A stretch of 64,000 nucleotides of DNA. It comes from an uncultured Rhodospirillales bacterium. GTDB taxonomy: Bacteria > Pseudomonadota > Alphaproteobacteria > CACIAM-22H2. A program made the position numbers and the translations under genes. Positions 28,342 to 36,367 of this stretch are shown one piece after another. Location: the NCBI GenBank assembly GCA_937926175.1, contig CALANV010000028.1, positions 1 through 64,000 on the forward strand, written 5' to 3'. The notes beneath the pieces are model-generated. The model was not told the origin of the DNA. It was given only the letters and a program-made list of their open reading frames with translations, and made no database searches. Within the stretch, counting starts at the first letter, position 1. Every line of letters begins with the position of its first letter.

Positions 28342-30044
28342 GACACGTCCTCGCGGAAATATTTCAACACCGACTTGACCGGATTCATGGCTGCCTGCCC
28401 CAGGCCGCAGATCGAGGCATCGGTCATCGCCTGCGCGAGTTCGGTGATCAGGGCCTCGTCCCATTTGGGCTGGGACATGAGCTTGACCGACTTTTCCGTG
28501 CCGACGCGGCACGGCGTGCACTGCCCGCAGGACTCGTCCTCGAAGAAACGCATCAGATTGAGGGCGACGTCCCGCATGTCGTCCTTGTCGGAAAGGATGA
28601 CGACCGCGTGCGATCCGACGAAGCAGCCGTACGGCTCGAGCTTGCCGAAATCGAGCGGAAGTTCGGCCATGGATGCGGGCAGGATTCCGCCGGAGGCGCC
28701 GCCCGGCAGATAGGCCTTGAACGTGTGCCCCGGCAGCATGCCGCCGCAGTACTCGTCGATCAGCTCGCGAACCGTGATCCCCGCCGGCGCCAGCTTCACG
28801 CCCGGCTCTTTCACCCGGCCCGAAACCGAGAAGGAACGCAACCCCTTGGCGCCGCGGCGCCCCTGTGCCGCGAACCACTCAGCCCCCTTCTCGACGATGT
28901 CGCGCACCCAGAACAACGTCTCGATGTTGTTGACCAGCGTCGGGCGACCGAACAGGCCGACCTGGGCCACGTAGGGCGGACGATGGCGCGGCAGGCCGCG
29001 CTTGCCCTCGATGCTTTCGATCATCGCCGACTCTTCGCCGCAGATATACGCGCCGGCGCCGCGACGGAGATGGATCTTCGTGTGCGGCGACAGGCCCGCG
29101 GCCTCGAGCTTGGCGATCTCGGCCAGCAACATGTGACGGATCGCCGGATACTCGTCGCGCAGGTAGATGTAGACCTCCCGCGCCTCGACCACCCAAGCGG
29201 CGATCAGCATGCCCTCGAGGAAGCGGTGCGGATCACGCTCCAGATAGGCGCGATCCTTGAACGTGCCGGGCTCGCCCTCGTCGCCGTTCACGGCCATGAG
29301 GCGCGGCGCCGGCTCCTTGCGGACGAGACCCCACTTGCGGCCGGTGGGAAATCCGGCGCCGCCGAGACCGCGCAGGCCGCCGCCGTCGAGCGCGGCGATG
29401 ATCTGCTCGGGCGTCCGCTCCCCGTTCAGACAGGCGCGCAGCAGGGCATAGCCGCCGGTCGCGGTATAGGCCGCGAAATCCTTGTCCGGCCGGTGCGCCG
29501 TCACGGCGCGATGATCGTGCTTCAGACTGGCCATGACGCTGTCGACGGTCGCCCGCGCGACCTCGTGATGGCCGACATGGCACACCGGCGCCTTGTCGCA
29601 TGCGCCCATGCACGGCGCGCGCACGACCCGCACGCCGGGTCCGAGCTTCGCCGCCAGATCCGCCAGCAGCTGCCGGGCGCCGAACATCTCGCAGGTGAGG
29701 CTGTCGCACACGCGCACGGTGACCGGCGGCGGCGGCGTCTCGCCTTCCTTCACCACGTCGAAATGCGCGTAGAAGGTGGCGACCTCGTACACCTCGGCAA
29801 GGGCAAGGCGCATCTCGTGCGCCAGTGCCGCAAGATGCGCCGCCGACAGGTAACCGAACTTGTCCTGGATGAGGTGAAGGTGCTCGATGAGCAGGTCGCG
29901 GCGCCGCGGGCGGTCGCCGAGCAGCTCGCGAATCTCGTTGAGCGCTACCTCCTCGACCTGCCGCCCCTTCGGCGTGGTGCGGGTCCGGCCGCGCCCGGAA
30001 CCGGGATGTCGTGCGCGATGAACGTCAGACGAAGTATGTGCCAT
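28338..30044 (-). CDS. fdsB: Formate dehydrogenase FdsG-FdsB fusion (NuoE/NuoF-like diaphorase)
   Basis: This 568-residue protein fuses a NuoE/FdsG-like [2Fe-2S] domain (Cys in VCDSLTCEMF and APCMGACDKAP, residues about 40-180) to a NuoF/FdsB-like flavin subunit. The flavin part has the NADH/FMN motifs GLRGLGGAGFPTGRKW and NGDEGEPGTFKDR, the SLBB region and the [4Fe-4S] ligands ESCGQCTPCRVGT. It transfers electrons from FdsA to NAD+. In most Fds enzymes these are two genes. It overlaps fdsA by four bases. The gene begins 113 bp from a palindrome matching the one beside the gntR gene. Confidence 0.93.
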   Translation of the reverse strand: MAHTSSDVHRARHPGSGRGRTRTTPKGRQVEEVALNEIRELLGDRPRRRDLLIEHLHLIQDKFGYLSAAHLAALAHEMRLALAEVYEVATFYAHFDVVKEGETPPPPVTVRVCDSLTCEMFGARQLLADLAAKLGPGVRVVRAPCMGACDKAPVCHVGHHEVARATVDSVMASLKHDHRAVTAHRPDKDFAAYTATGGYALLRACLNGERTPEQIIAALDGGGLRGLGGAGFPTGRKWGLVRKEPAPRLMAVNGDEGEPGTFKDRAYLERDPHRFLEGMLIAAWVVEAREVYIYLRDEYPAIRHMLLAEIAKLEAAGLSPHTKIHLRRGAGAYICGEESAMIESIEGKRGLPRHRPPYVAQVGLFGRPTLVNNIETLFWVRDIVEKGAEWFAAQGRRGAKGLRSFSVSGRVKEPGVKLAPAGITVRELIDEYCGGMLPGHTFKAYLPGGASGGILPASMAELPLDFGKLEPYGCFVGSHAVVILSDKDDMRDVALNLMRFFEDESCGQCTPCRVGTEKSVKLMSQPKWDEALITELAQAMTDASICGLGQAAMNPVKSVLKYFREDVS

Positions 30045-30090
30045 GCCATCGTCCTGTAGAACTCAAAAGGCAAAAGTCCGCCCTGCAACT

Positions 30091-30152
30091 GGCGGCACTC
30101 TGGCGCCATGCAGCGGACATGAATTTGGCAGGATCGGCGGCACCCTGGCGCC
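30091..30152. repeat. Two 17-bp direct repeats upstream of fdsGB
   Basis: The sequence GGCGGCACYCTGGCGCC occurs at 30091-30107 and 30136-30152 with one C/T difference, start to start 45 bp (about four helical turns). Each copy contains the palindrome-like TGGCGCC. Both lie between the fdsGB start and the GGTAT-N5-ATACC site, so they may be binding sites for a second regulator. Confidence 0.5.
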
Positions 30153-30156
30153 GGTC

Positions 30157-30171
30157 GGTATAATGTATACC
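30157..30171. promoter_or_regulatory. Putative GntR-type operator upstream of fdsGB (GGTAT-N5-ATACC)
   Basis: The palindrome GGTATAATGTATACC has 6-bp perfect arms. It matches in half-sites and spacing the palindrome at 33629-33643 beside the gntR gene. It is 113 bp upstream of the fdsGB start, where a repressor or activator site is expected. Confidence 0.65.
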
Positions 30172-30227
30172 AGCGTTTCGCGATTTGTCATGGCTGCAGA
30201 CGCGACACGGGTCTGCGGCCTTGCGCC

Positions 30228-30740
30228 TCAGTAGCCGAAAAGCTCCTCGATCGGCCCCTTGGGCAAGGGCACCAGGAACCAAACCTCGAACATGAGGAAG
30301 AGGACGATGGCGACGCCGACGCCGACCGGGATCGCCCGGAACCAGGCGTAACGGCCCACGACCGCCATGAACCCGGCGATGTAGAGGGCGGCTGAAACAT
30401 AGATCCCGATGAAATTGAGCAACAGGACGAAGACGCCCGCCGGCACCAGGACCTGAAGGACCTGCTTCAGGGCCTCGGCATCGACGAAGGACGTACCCGC
30501 CCCCGGACGCTTCAGCACGGCCTGAACGAGCGTGACCAGGCTCGCCCCTGACATGATCAGACCGATGTAGAACGGAAAGTAGCCGGCCTCCGGCCCTTCC
30601 GGATCGCGCCAGCCGGCACCGATGCGCAGCGAATCCGTGATCACGATGGAGCCGACCACCAGGAACAGCACGGCGACCACGATCTCCATCGTCCGCTTCG
30701 AGACCAGGCCGCGACTGGACGTGAACTCACCATCCTTCAT
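30228..30740 (-). CDS. tctB: Tripartite tricarboxylate transporter, small membrane subunit TctB
   Basis: This is a 170-residue membrane protein with four hydrophobic segments, typical of TctB. The first is in EIVVAVLFLVVGSIVITDS, followed by the loop GPEAGYFPFYIGLIM, the most conserved part of the family. It works with the large permease TctA and the periplasmic binding protein TctC in sodium- or proton-coupled carboxylate uptake. It lies last in the tctA-tctC-tctB order on the minus strand. Confidence 0.9.
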   Translation of the reverse strand: MKDGEFTSSRGLVSKRTMEIVVAVLFLVVGSIVITDSLRIGAGWRDPEGPEAGYFPFYIGLIMSGASLVTLVQAVLKRPGAGTSFVDAEALKQVLQVLVPAGVFVLLLNFIGIYVSAALYIAGFMAVVGRYAWFRAIPVGVGVAIVLFLMFEVWFLVPLPKGPIEELFGY

Positions 30741-30836
30741 GGGTTGACCCTCGAGGTCTGTGACGCACGATCCGTTGCACGATGCGGACTGCTGCGACGT
30801 CGGGGCGGCGCCGGTCCTCCGGCGCCGCCCGTTCCA

Positions 30837-31862
30837 TCAGTTCGTCTTGGCGAGAAAGCCGGCTTCCTTCATCAGCTCGTAATGAAGTTTCTCGGCGTTC
30901 TCGACCCACTTCCGGTATTCGTCGCCGGTCATGAAGGTCTGATTGTAGGCGCCCTTCTCCATGTATTCCTTCCAGTCCGGCGTGGCGCGCACCTTCTTGA
31001 ACAGCTCGACGTAATAGTCGACATGCTCCTGCTTCACGCCGGCCGGCATGAATATGCCGCGCAGCATCAGGTAGCTGACGTCCACGCCCGATTCCTTGCA
31101 GGTCGGAATGTCGTTCCACGACATCGTGTCGGTCATCTTGTCCTTGTAGGGCATGCGCTGCTCGTCGAAGACGCAAAGCGGCCGCAGTTTGCCCGCCCGC
31201 CAGTGCGCGACCGCCTCGATCGGATTGTTGACCGTCGAGTGGACGTGATTGCCGACGAGCTGGACCGCCACGTCGCCGCCGCCCTTGTAGGGAACATACG
31301 TGAAGGGCTTGCCCGCGACCTTCTGCAGGGCGACCGTGATGATCTGGTCCTCCTGCTTCGAGCCAGTGCCGCCCATCTTGAACTCGCCGGGCTGACCGTT
31401 GCCGACCGCCGTCAGGTATTCCTTGGCGGTCTTGTAGGGCGATTCGGCGTTGACCCACAGCACGAACTCGTCGAGGGCGAGCATCGCGACCGGCGTCAGA
31501 TCCCGCCAGCTGAAGGGAACGCCCGAGGCGAGCGGCGTCGTGAACAGGTTCGAGAGCGTGATGATCAGCTTGTGCGCATCACCCGGGCTGCTCTTGACAT
31601 CGAGGAAGCCCTCGGCGCCGGCGGCACCCGCCTTGTTGATGACGACGATCGGCTTGTCGGCCAGATTGTGCTTCGAAACGACGCCTTGGATGAATCGCGC
31701 CATCTGATCGGCGCCGCCGCCGGTGCCGGCCGGCACCACGATCGTGATCTGTTTGGTCGGTTCCCAAGCCGCGAAAGCGGAACTCGTCGCGATCGCCGCG
31801 GCGACCGCAACGCCGGCGACGGCTGTCAGTCGCCGGAAGAGCCGTAGTTTCGCCACGTTCAT
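30837..31862 (-). CDS. tctC: Tripartite tricarboxylate transporter substrate-binding protein TctC
   Basis: This is a 341-residue periplasmic binding protein of the TctC/Bug family. A signal peptide (MNVAKLRLFRRL, then an Ala-rich core ending SSAFA) precedes ITIVVPAGTGGGADQMAR, the family's ligand-carboxylate binding loop, and NKAGAAGAEG. The start at 31862 has the Shine-Dalgarno GGGAGAG; the longer in-frame extension is not credible. It delivers a carboxylate to TctA/TctB. The genomic setting among oxalate genes makes oxalate or a related small acid a likely ligand. Confidence 0.93.
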   Translation of the reverse strand: MNVAKLRLFRRLTAVAGVAVAAAIATSSAFAAWEPTKQITIVVPAGTGGGADQMARFIQGVVSKHNLADKPIVVINKAGAAGAEGFLDVKSSPGDAHKLIITLSNLFTTPLASGVPFSWRDLTPVAMLALDEFVLWVNAESPYKTAKEYLTAVGNGQPGEFKMGGTGSKQEDQIITVALQKVAGKPFTYVPYKGGGDVAVQLVGNHVHSTVNNPIEAVAHWRAGKLRPLCVFDEQRMPYKDKMTDTMSWNDIPTCKESGVDVSYLMLRGIFMPAGVKQEHVDYYVELFKKVRATPDWKEYMEKGAYNQTFMTGDEYRKWVENAEKLHYELMKEAGFLAKTN

Positions 31863-31965
31863 GTTTCTCTCCCTGAATGTTGATTGATCTCTTTTGTCGT
31901 TTTTCTTGAGAGCGTAGCGCGGGCCGGCACCGGGCGTCCAGCGGACCCCCGGCACAAATCCCCCG

Positions 31966-33483
31966 CTACGCTCCGGTTCCCGGCGCCGGCACCGTGCGCT
32001 GCAGCATTCCCTTCGCCCACGACACCAAGGGCCATAGCAGCAACGCCAGTCCCAGCGACATGATGGATGCCACCAGCCAGTTCGACCAGAAGACGCTCAG
32101 GCTTCCGCCCGACAGCAGCATCGACTGGCGGAAGGCGCTTTCGGCCATGTCACCCAGCACCAGTGCGAGCACCAGCGGCGACAGCGGATAGTCCAGCTTC
32201 TTGAACGCATACCCGATCACGCCGAAGACGAGCATGAGGGCGATGTCGAACGCGGCGTTGTGGACCGTGTAAGCGCCGACCGCGCAGATCACGACGATGA
32301 CCGGCGCGATGATGCTGAACGGAATGCGCAGAATCGCAGCGAACAGCGGCACGCAGGTGAGCACGATCAGCAACCCGGCGACGTTGCCGAGATACATGCT
32401 GGCGATCAGCCCCCAGACGAAATCCTTCTGTTCGACGAAGAGGAGCGGCCCCGGCTGCAGGCCCCAGATCAGGAGACCACCCAGGAGGACCGCCGCCGTC
32501 GGCGAGCCCGGAATGCCGAGCGTGATCATCGGCAGCAGCGCGCTCGTGCCCGCCGCGTGCGCGGCGGTCTCGGGCGCCACGACGCCTTCGATTTCACCCT
32601 TGCCGAACCGGTCGCCGTTCCGCGACACGCGCTTGGCGATGCCGTAGCTCATGAACGAGGCCGGGGTGGCGCCGCCGGGCGTGATGCCCATCCAGCAGCC
32701 GATCGCCGCCGAACGCAGCGAGGTGACCCAGAACTGCGGCAGCTTCTTCCAGGTCTGCCACACCACCGTCGGGTTGAGTTTCGCCGCCCCGCCCTTGAAC
32801 GACAGCCCCTCTTCCATCGACAGCAGGATCTCGCCGATGCCGAACAGGCCGATGACGGCGATCAGGAAGTCGAAGCCGCGCAGGAGCTCCGTCGTGCCGA
32901 AGGTCATGCGCAGCTGGCCGGTGACGGTATCGAGCCCGACGCAGGCCAGCGCGAAGCCGAGGGTCATCGCCGCGATCGTCTTGAACGCATTGCCGCGTCC
33001 CATGCCGACGAAGCTGCAGAACGTCAGGAACTGCACGGCGAAGAATTCCGGCGGGCCGAACTGCAGCGCGAAGCCGGCGATGAGCGGCGCGAGGAAGGTG
33101 ATGACGACGACCGCGATGAAGGCACCGACGAAGGACGAAGTGAACGCCGCGGTGAGCGCTTCGCCGGCTCGTCCCTGCTGGGCCATCGGATGGCCATCGA
33201 AGGTCGTGGCGACCGACCAGGGCTCGCCCGGAATGTTGAACAGGATCGAGGTGATCGCGCCGCCGAACAGCGCCCCCCAGTAGATGCACGACAGCATGAT
33301 GATCGCCGACGTGGGCGGCATGCTGAACGTGAGCGGCAACAAGATGGCCACGCCGTTTGCCCCGCCCAGCCCCGGCAACACCCCGATGAGCACACCGAGG
33401 GTGATTCCGATCAGCATCAAGACGAGGTTGAAGGGTTCGAGAACGACGGCGAAGCCGTGGAACAGCGATGCGATCTCTTCCAA
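31966..33483 (-). CDS. tctA: Tripartite tricarboxylate transporter large permease TctA
   Basis: This 505-residue polytopic membrane protein has about twelve hydrophobic segments. The conserved motifs IGVLPGLGGANGVAILLPLTF near the start and the matching GITPGGATPASFMSYGIAKR in the second half are the repeated substrate-site signatures of TctA. It is the first gene of the tctA-tctC-tctB unit and is divergent from gntR. The palindrome at 33629-33643 lies 146 bp upstream, suggesting control by that regulator. Confidence 0.95.
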   Translation of the reverse strand: MEEIASLFHGFAVVLEPFNLVLMLIGITLGVLIGVLPGLGGANGVAILLPLTFSMPPTSAIIMLSCIYWGALFGGAITSILFNIPGEPWSVATTFDGHPMAQQGRAGEALTAAFTSSFVGAFIAVVVITFLAPLIAGFALQFGPPEFFAVQFLTFCSFVGMGRGNAFKTIAAMTLGFALACVGLDTVTGQLRMTFGTTELLRGFDFLIAVIGLFGIGEILLSMEEGLSFKGGAAKLNPTVVWQTWKKLPQFWVTSLRSAAIGCWMGITPGGATPASFMSYGIAKRVSRNGDRFGKGEIEGVVAPETAAHAAGTSALLPMITLGIPGSPTAAVLLGGLLIWGLQPGPLLFVEQKDFVWGLIASMYLGNVAGLLIVLTCVPLFAAILRIPFSIIAPVIVVICAVGAYTVHNAAFDIALMLVFGVIGYAFKKLDYPLSPLVLALVLGDMAESAFRQSMLLSGGSLSVFWSNWLVASIMSLGLALLLWPLVSWAKGMLQRTVPAPGTGA

Positions 33484-33628
33484 ATCGCTCCTCCCCTGCG
33501 TTTCCTCCTGCCACCCCTCATGTTCTTTTTGGGGAGAGGCGGCACCGTTGACGTCAACGCCAACGGGATCGGGGTGTGGCGGTTATCGTGGCCTGTCCCC
33601 GGCCCGCCTTGCACCCCGTTTGGTATCT

Positions 33629-33643
33629 GGTATACAAAATACC
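33629..33643. promoter_or_regulatory. Putative GntR operator between tctA and gntR (GGTAT-N5-ATACC)
   Basis: The site GGTATACAAAATACC is an inverted repeat with 5-bp arms and 5-bp spacer, preceded by a further GGTAT half-site at 33622-33626. FadR-subfamily regulators commonly bind short palindromes of this kind next to their own gene. The same consensus occurs upstream of fdsGB at 30157-30171. Confidence 0.65.
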
Positions 33644-33743
33644 TGACGAATGGGATTCTACAGGTTGCCGGCGGCGGCGTCTACCGGTTGAACGAACAAC
33701 CCGGTGTTCCGCCGGCGCGGCCGAGGGGAGGCAGGTTTCCGCC

Positions 33744-34436
33744 GTGACCGTCGTCAAGCTCTCCGTCAAGCCGATCGAGGCCGATCTCAGCTATCGGAAC
33801 CAGGTCTATCACGCGCTGAAACGGGCCATCACCGAAATGAACATCTACGACAGCCGCGAGGAGCTGCGCCTCGACGAGCGGCGGCTGTCGCAGGACCTGG
33901 GCGTAAGCCGCACCCCGATCCGTGAGGCGCTGAACCGCCTCGAGCAGGAAGGCTTCGTCCGCTCGGTTCCCCGCCGCGGCGTGTTCGTCGTCCGCAAGAC
34001 GAAGAAGGAGATCATCGACATGATCCGCGTCTGGGCGGCGCTCGAGAGCATGGCCGCCCGGCTGATCACCCTGCATGCGACCGACGAGGAGATCGCCCGC
34101 CTGCGCGAGCTGTTCGTCGATTTCCGCGACGGCCACGAGCCGAACGCTCACATCGACGAATATTCCGAGGCGAACATCCGCTTTCACCAGGCGATCGTGA
34201 ACATGAGCCGCAACCAGCTTCTCATCGACACGATGGCGAACCTGTTCATCCACATGAAGTCGATCCGGCGCCGCACCATCTCGGAGAAGGATCGCGCGAC
34301 CCGGTCCATCATCGACCACATGAACATCATCGAGGCGCTGGAGCGGCGCGAGACGGAACGCGCGGAGCAGCTCGTCCGCCAGCACAGCCTCGATCTCGCG
34401 GCGCACGTCGAGAAGCACGTGGACTATCTGGACTAA
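33744..34436 (+). CDS. GntR-family (FadR/FCD) transcriptional regulator
   Basis: This 230-residue regulator has a winged helix (LDERRLSQDLGVSRTPIREALNRLEQEGFV, then RSVPRRGVFVV) and a C-terminal all-helical FCD ligand domain. The FCD domain carries the metal-binding His/Asp pattern (for example NIRFHQAIV and IIDHMNIIEAL). FCD proteins sense small organic acids, so oxalate, oxalyl-CoA or formyl-CoA are reasonable effectors. The GTG at 33744 is preceded by GGGAGG. It stands between the divergent tct genes and the co-directional oxalate catabolic genes. Confidence 0.9.
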   Translation: MTVVKLSVKPIEADLSYRNQVYHALKRAITEMNIYDSREELRLDERRLSQDLGVSRTPIREALNRLEQEGFVRSVPRRGVFVVRKTKKEIIDMIRVWAALESMAARLITLHATDEEIARLRELFVDFRDGHEPNAHIDEYSEANIRFHQAIVNMSRNQLLIDTMANLFIHMKSIRRRTISEKDRATRSIIDHMNIIEALERRETERAEQLVRQHSLDLAAHVEKHVDYLD

Positions 34437-34532
34437 AGGCCGCCCGGAATCGCGGCGCCGGCCGGCGCCGTACCAAGATCAAATCGGCGGGGGACGAGCC
34501 CGCCCGTTGCAATCCTAGTCAGTGAGGAAACC

Positions 34533-36278
34533 ATGGCCGAAGGAACGGCGAAACAACAGGACAAGACGATGGCGGACGAAACGCAGGAACTGACCGACGG
34601 CTTTCACCTCGTCATCGAGGCGCTCAAGCTCAACGGCATCAACACGATCTACGGCGTGCCCGGCATCCCGATCACGGACCTGGCCCGTCTGGCGCAGGCC
34701 TCGGGCATGCGCGTCATCTCGTTCCGGCACGAGCAGAACGCCGGCAACGCCGCCGCCATCGCCGGCTTCCTGACGAAGAAGCCCGGTGTCTGCCTCACGG
34801 TGTCGGCGCCCGGCTTCCTCAACGGTCTGACGGCGCTCGCCAACGCCACGACCAACTGTTTCCCGATGATCCTCATCAGCGGCTCGTCCGAGCGCGAGAT
34901 CGTCGACCTGCAGCAGGGCGACTACGAGGAGATGGACCAGCTCGCCATCGCCAAGCCGCTCTGCAAGGCGGCCTTCCGCATCCTGAATGCCGCCGACATC
35001 GGCATCGGCGTGGCGCGCGCGATCCGTGCCGCGGTGTCGGGACGGCCGGGCGGCGTCTATCTCGATCTGCCGGCCAAACTGCTCTCGCAGGTCATACCGG
35101 CCGAAGTCGGCCGGCGGTCGCTCGTCAAGGTCGTCGATCCGGCGCCGGCCCAGATTCCCGCGCCGTCGGCGGTCAAGCGCGCGCTCGATCTGCTGAAAGG
35201 CGCGAAGCGCCCCCTGATCATCCTCGGCAAGGGCGCCGCCTACGCGCAAGCTGACGACGCGATCCGCACCCTGATCGAGACGACGGGCATTCCCTTCCTG
35301 CCGATGAGCATGGCCAAGGGCCTCCTGCCCGACACGCACCCGCTGTGTGCCGGCGCGGCGCGTTCGCTGGTGCTCAAGGACTCCGACGTCGTGATGCTGA
35401 TCGGCGCCCGCCTCAACTGGCTGCTGTCGCACGGCAAGGGCAAGACGTGGGGCGAGCCCGGCTCGAAGAAGTTCATCCAGATCGACATCGAGCCCAAGGA
35501 GATGGACAGCAACGTCGAGATCGCGGCGCCGGTCGTCGGCGACATCGGCTCCTGCGTGTCGGCGCTGCTGGATGCGATGGGCGGCAAGTGGCAGGCCCCG
35601 CCGGCCGAGTGGCTCGACACCATCAAGGCGAAGAAGGAAGAGAACATCGCCAAGATGGCCACGCGGCTGATGAAGAACTCGGTGCCGATGGACTTCCACA
35701 GCGCGCTCGGCGCGCTGCGCACCGTCATCAGGGAGCGTCCCGACACCATTCTGGTCAACGAAGGGGCCAACACGCTCGACCTCGCGCGCGGGGTCATCGA
35801 CATCTATCAGCCGCGCAAGCGGCTCGACGTCGGCACCTGGGGCGTCATGGGCATCGGCATGGGCTTCGCGGTCGCCGCCGCCATCGAGACCGGCAACCGC
35901 GTGCTGGCGGTCGTCGGCGACAGCGCCTTCGGCTTCTCCGGCATGGAGGTGGAGACGATCTGCCGCTACAAGCTGCCGGTCTGCGTCGTCGTCTTCAACA
36001 ACAACGGCATCTATCGCGGGACCGAGGTCAATCCGTCCGGCGGTCCGGATCCCGCGATCACCGTGTTCGTCAAGGATGCGCGCTACGACAAGATCATCGA
36101 GGCATTCGGCGGCGTGGGCGTCCATGTGACGACGCCCGACGAGCTGAAGCGCGCCGTCGATGCGGCGCTCGACTCCGGCAAGCCGACCCTCATCAATGCG
36201 GTGATCGATCCGGCTGCTGGCACCGAGAGCGGGCGCATCGGCAACCTCAACCCGCAAAGCGCAATTCGCAAGAAGTAG
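34533..36278 (+). CDS. oxc: Oxalyl-CoA decarboxylase
   Basis: This ThDP-dependent enzyme converts oxalyl-CoA to formyl-CoA and CO2. The 581-residue protein has the three ThDP-fold domains. The activating Glu lies in FRHEQNAGNAAA, GLTALANATTNCFPMI and SSEREIVDLQQGDYEEMDQ are characteristic of Oxc, and the cofactor motif runs from GDSAFGFSGMEVETICR to NNNGIYRG. An N-terminal extension of about 20 polar residues precedes the core. It lies 97 bp after gntR and leads the oxc-frc-formyltransferase-fhs series. Confidence 0.97.
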   Translation: MAEGTAKQQDKTMADETQELTDGFHLVIEALKLNGINTIYGVPGIPITDLARLAQASGMRVISFRHEQNAGNAAAIAGFLTKKPGVCLTVSAPGFLNGLTALANATTNCFPMILISGSSEREIVDLQQGDYEEMDQLAIAKPLCKAAFRILNAADIGIGVARAIRAAVSGRPGGVYLDLPAKLLSQVIPAEVGRRSLVKVVDPAPAQIPAPSAVKRALDLLKGAKRPLIILGKGAAYAQADDAIRTLIETTGIPFLPMSMAKGLLPDTHPLCAGAARSLVLKDSDVVMLIGARLNWLLSHGKGKTWGEPGSKKFIQIDIEPKEMDSNVEIAAPVVGDIGSCVSALLDAMGGKWQAPPAEWLDTIKAKKEENIAKMATRLMKNSVPMDFHSALGALRTVIRERPDTILVNEGANTLDLARGVIDIYQPRKRLDVGTWGVMGIGMGFAVAAAIETGNRVLAVVGDSAFGFSGMEVETICRYKLPVCVVVFNNNGIYRGTEVNPSGGPDPAITVFVKDARYDKIIEAFGGVGVHVTTPDELKRAVDAALDSGKPTLINAVIDPAAGTESGRIGNLNPQSAIRKK

Positions 36279-36367
36279 GTCGTCATCCGAAGCGGCGATA
36301 GCGAAGACCGGTACGACCGGTCCTGCGTCGCCGCAGGCACAGGACAAAGGTTGCGGAGGAGATCAAG

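Noticed and set aside
25507..28713. 1068-codon plus-strand open frame opposite fdsA
   Set aside because: Same reason: a His/Arg/Asp-rich shadow of a well-supported molybdoenzyme gene.
34515..36347. 610-codon minus-strand open frame opposite oxc
   Set aside because: It mirrors the coding frame of a clearly recognisable enzyme. Long antisense frames are expected in GC-rich genes, and the peptide has no domain.
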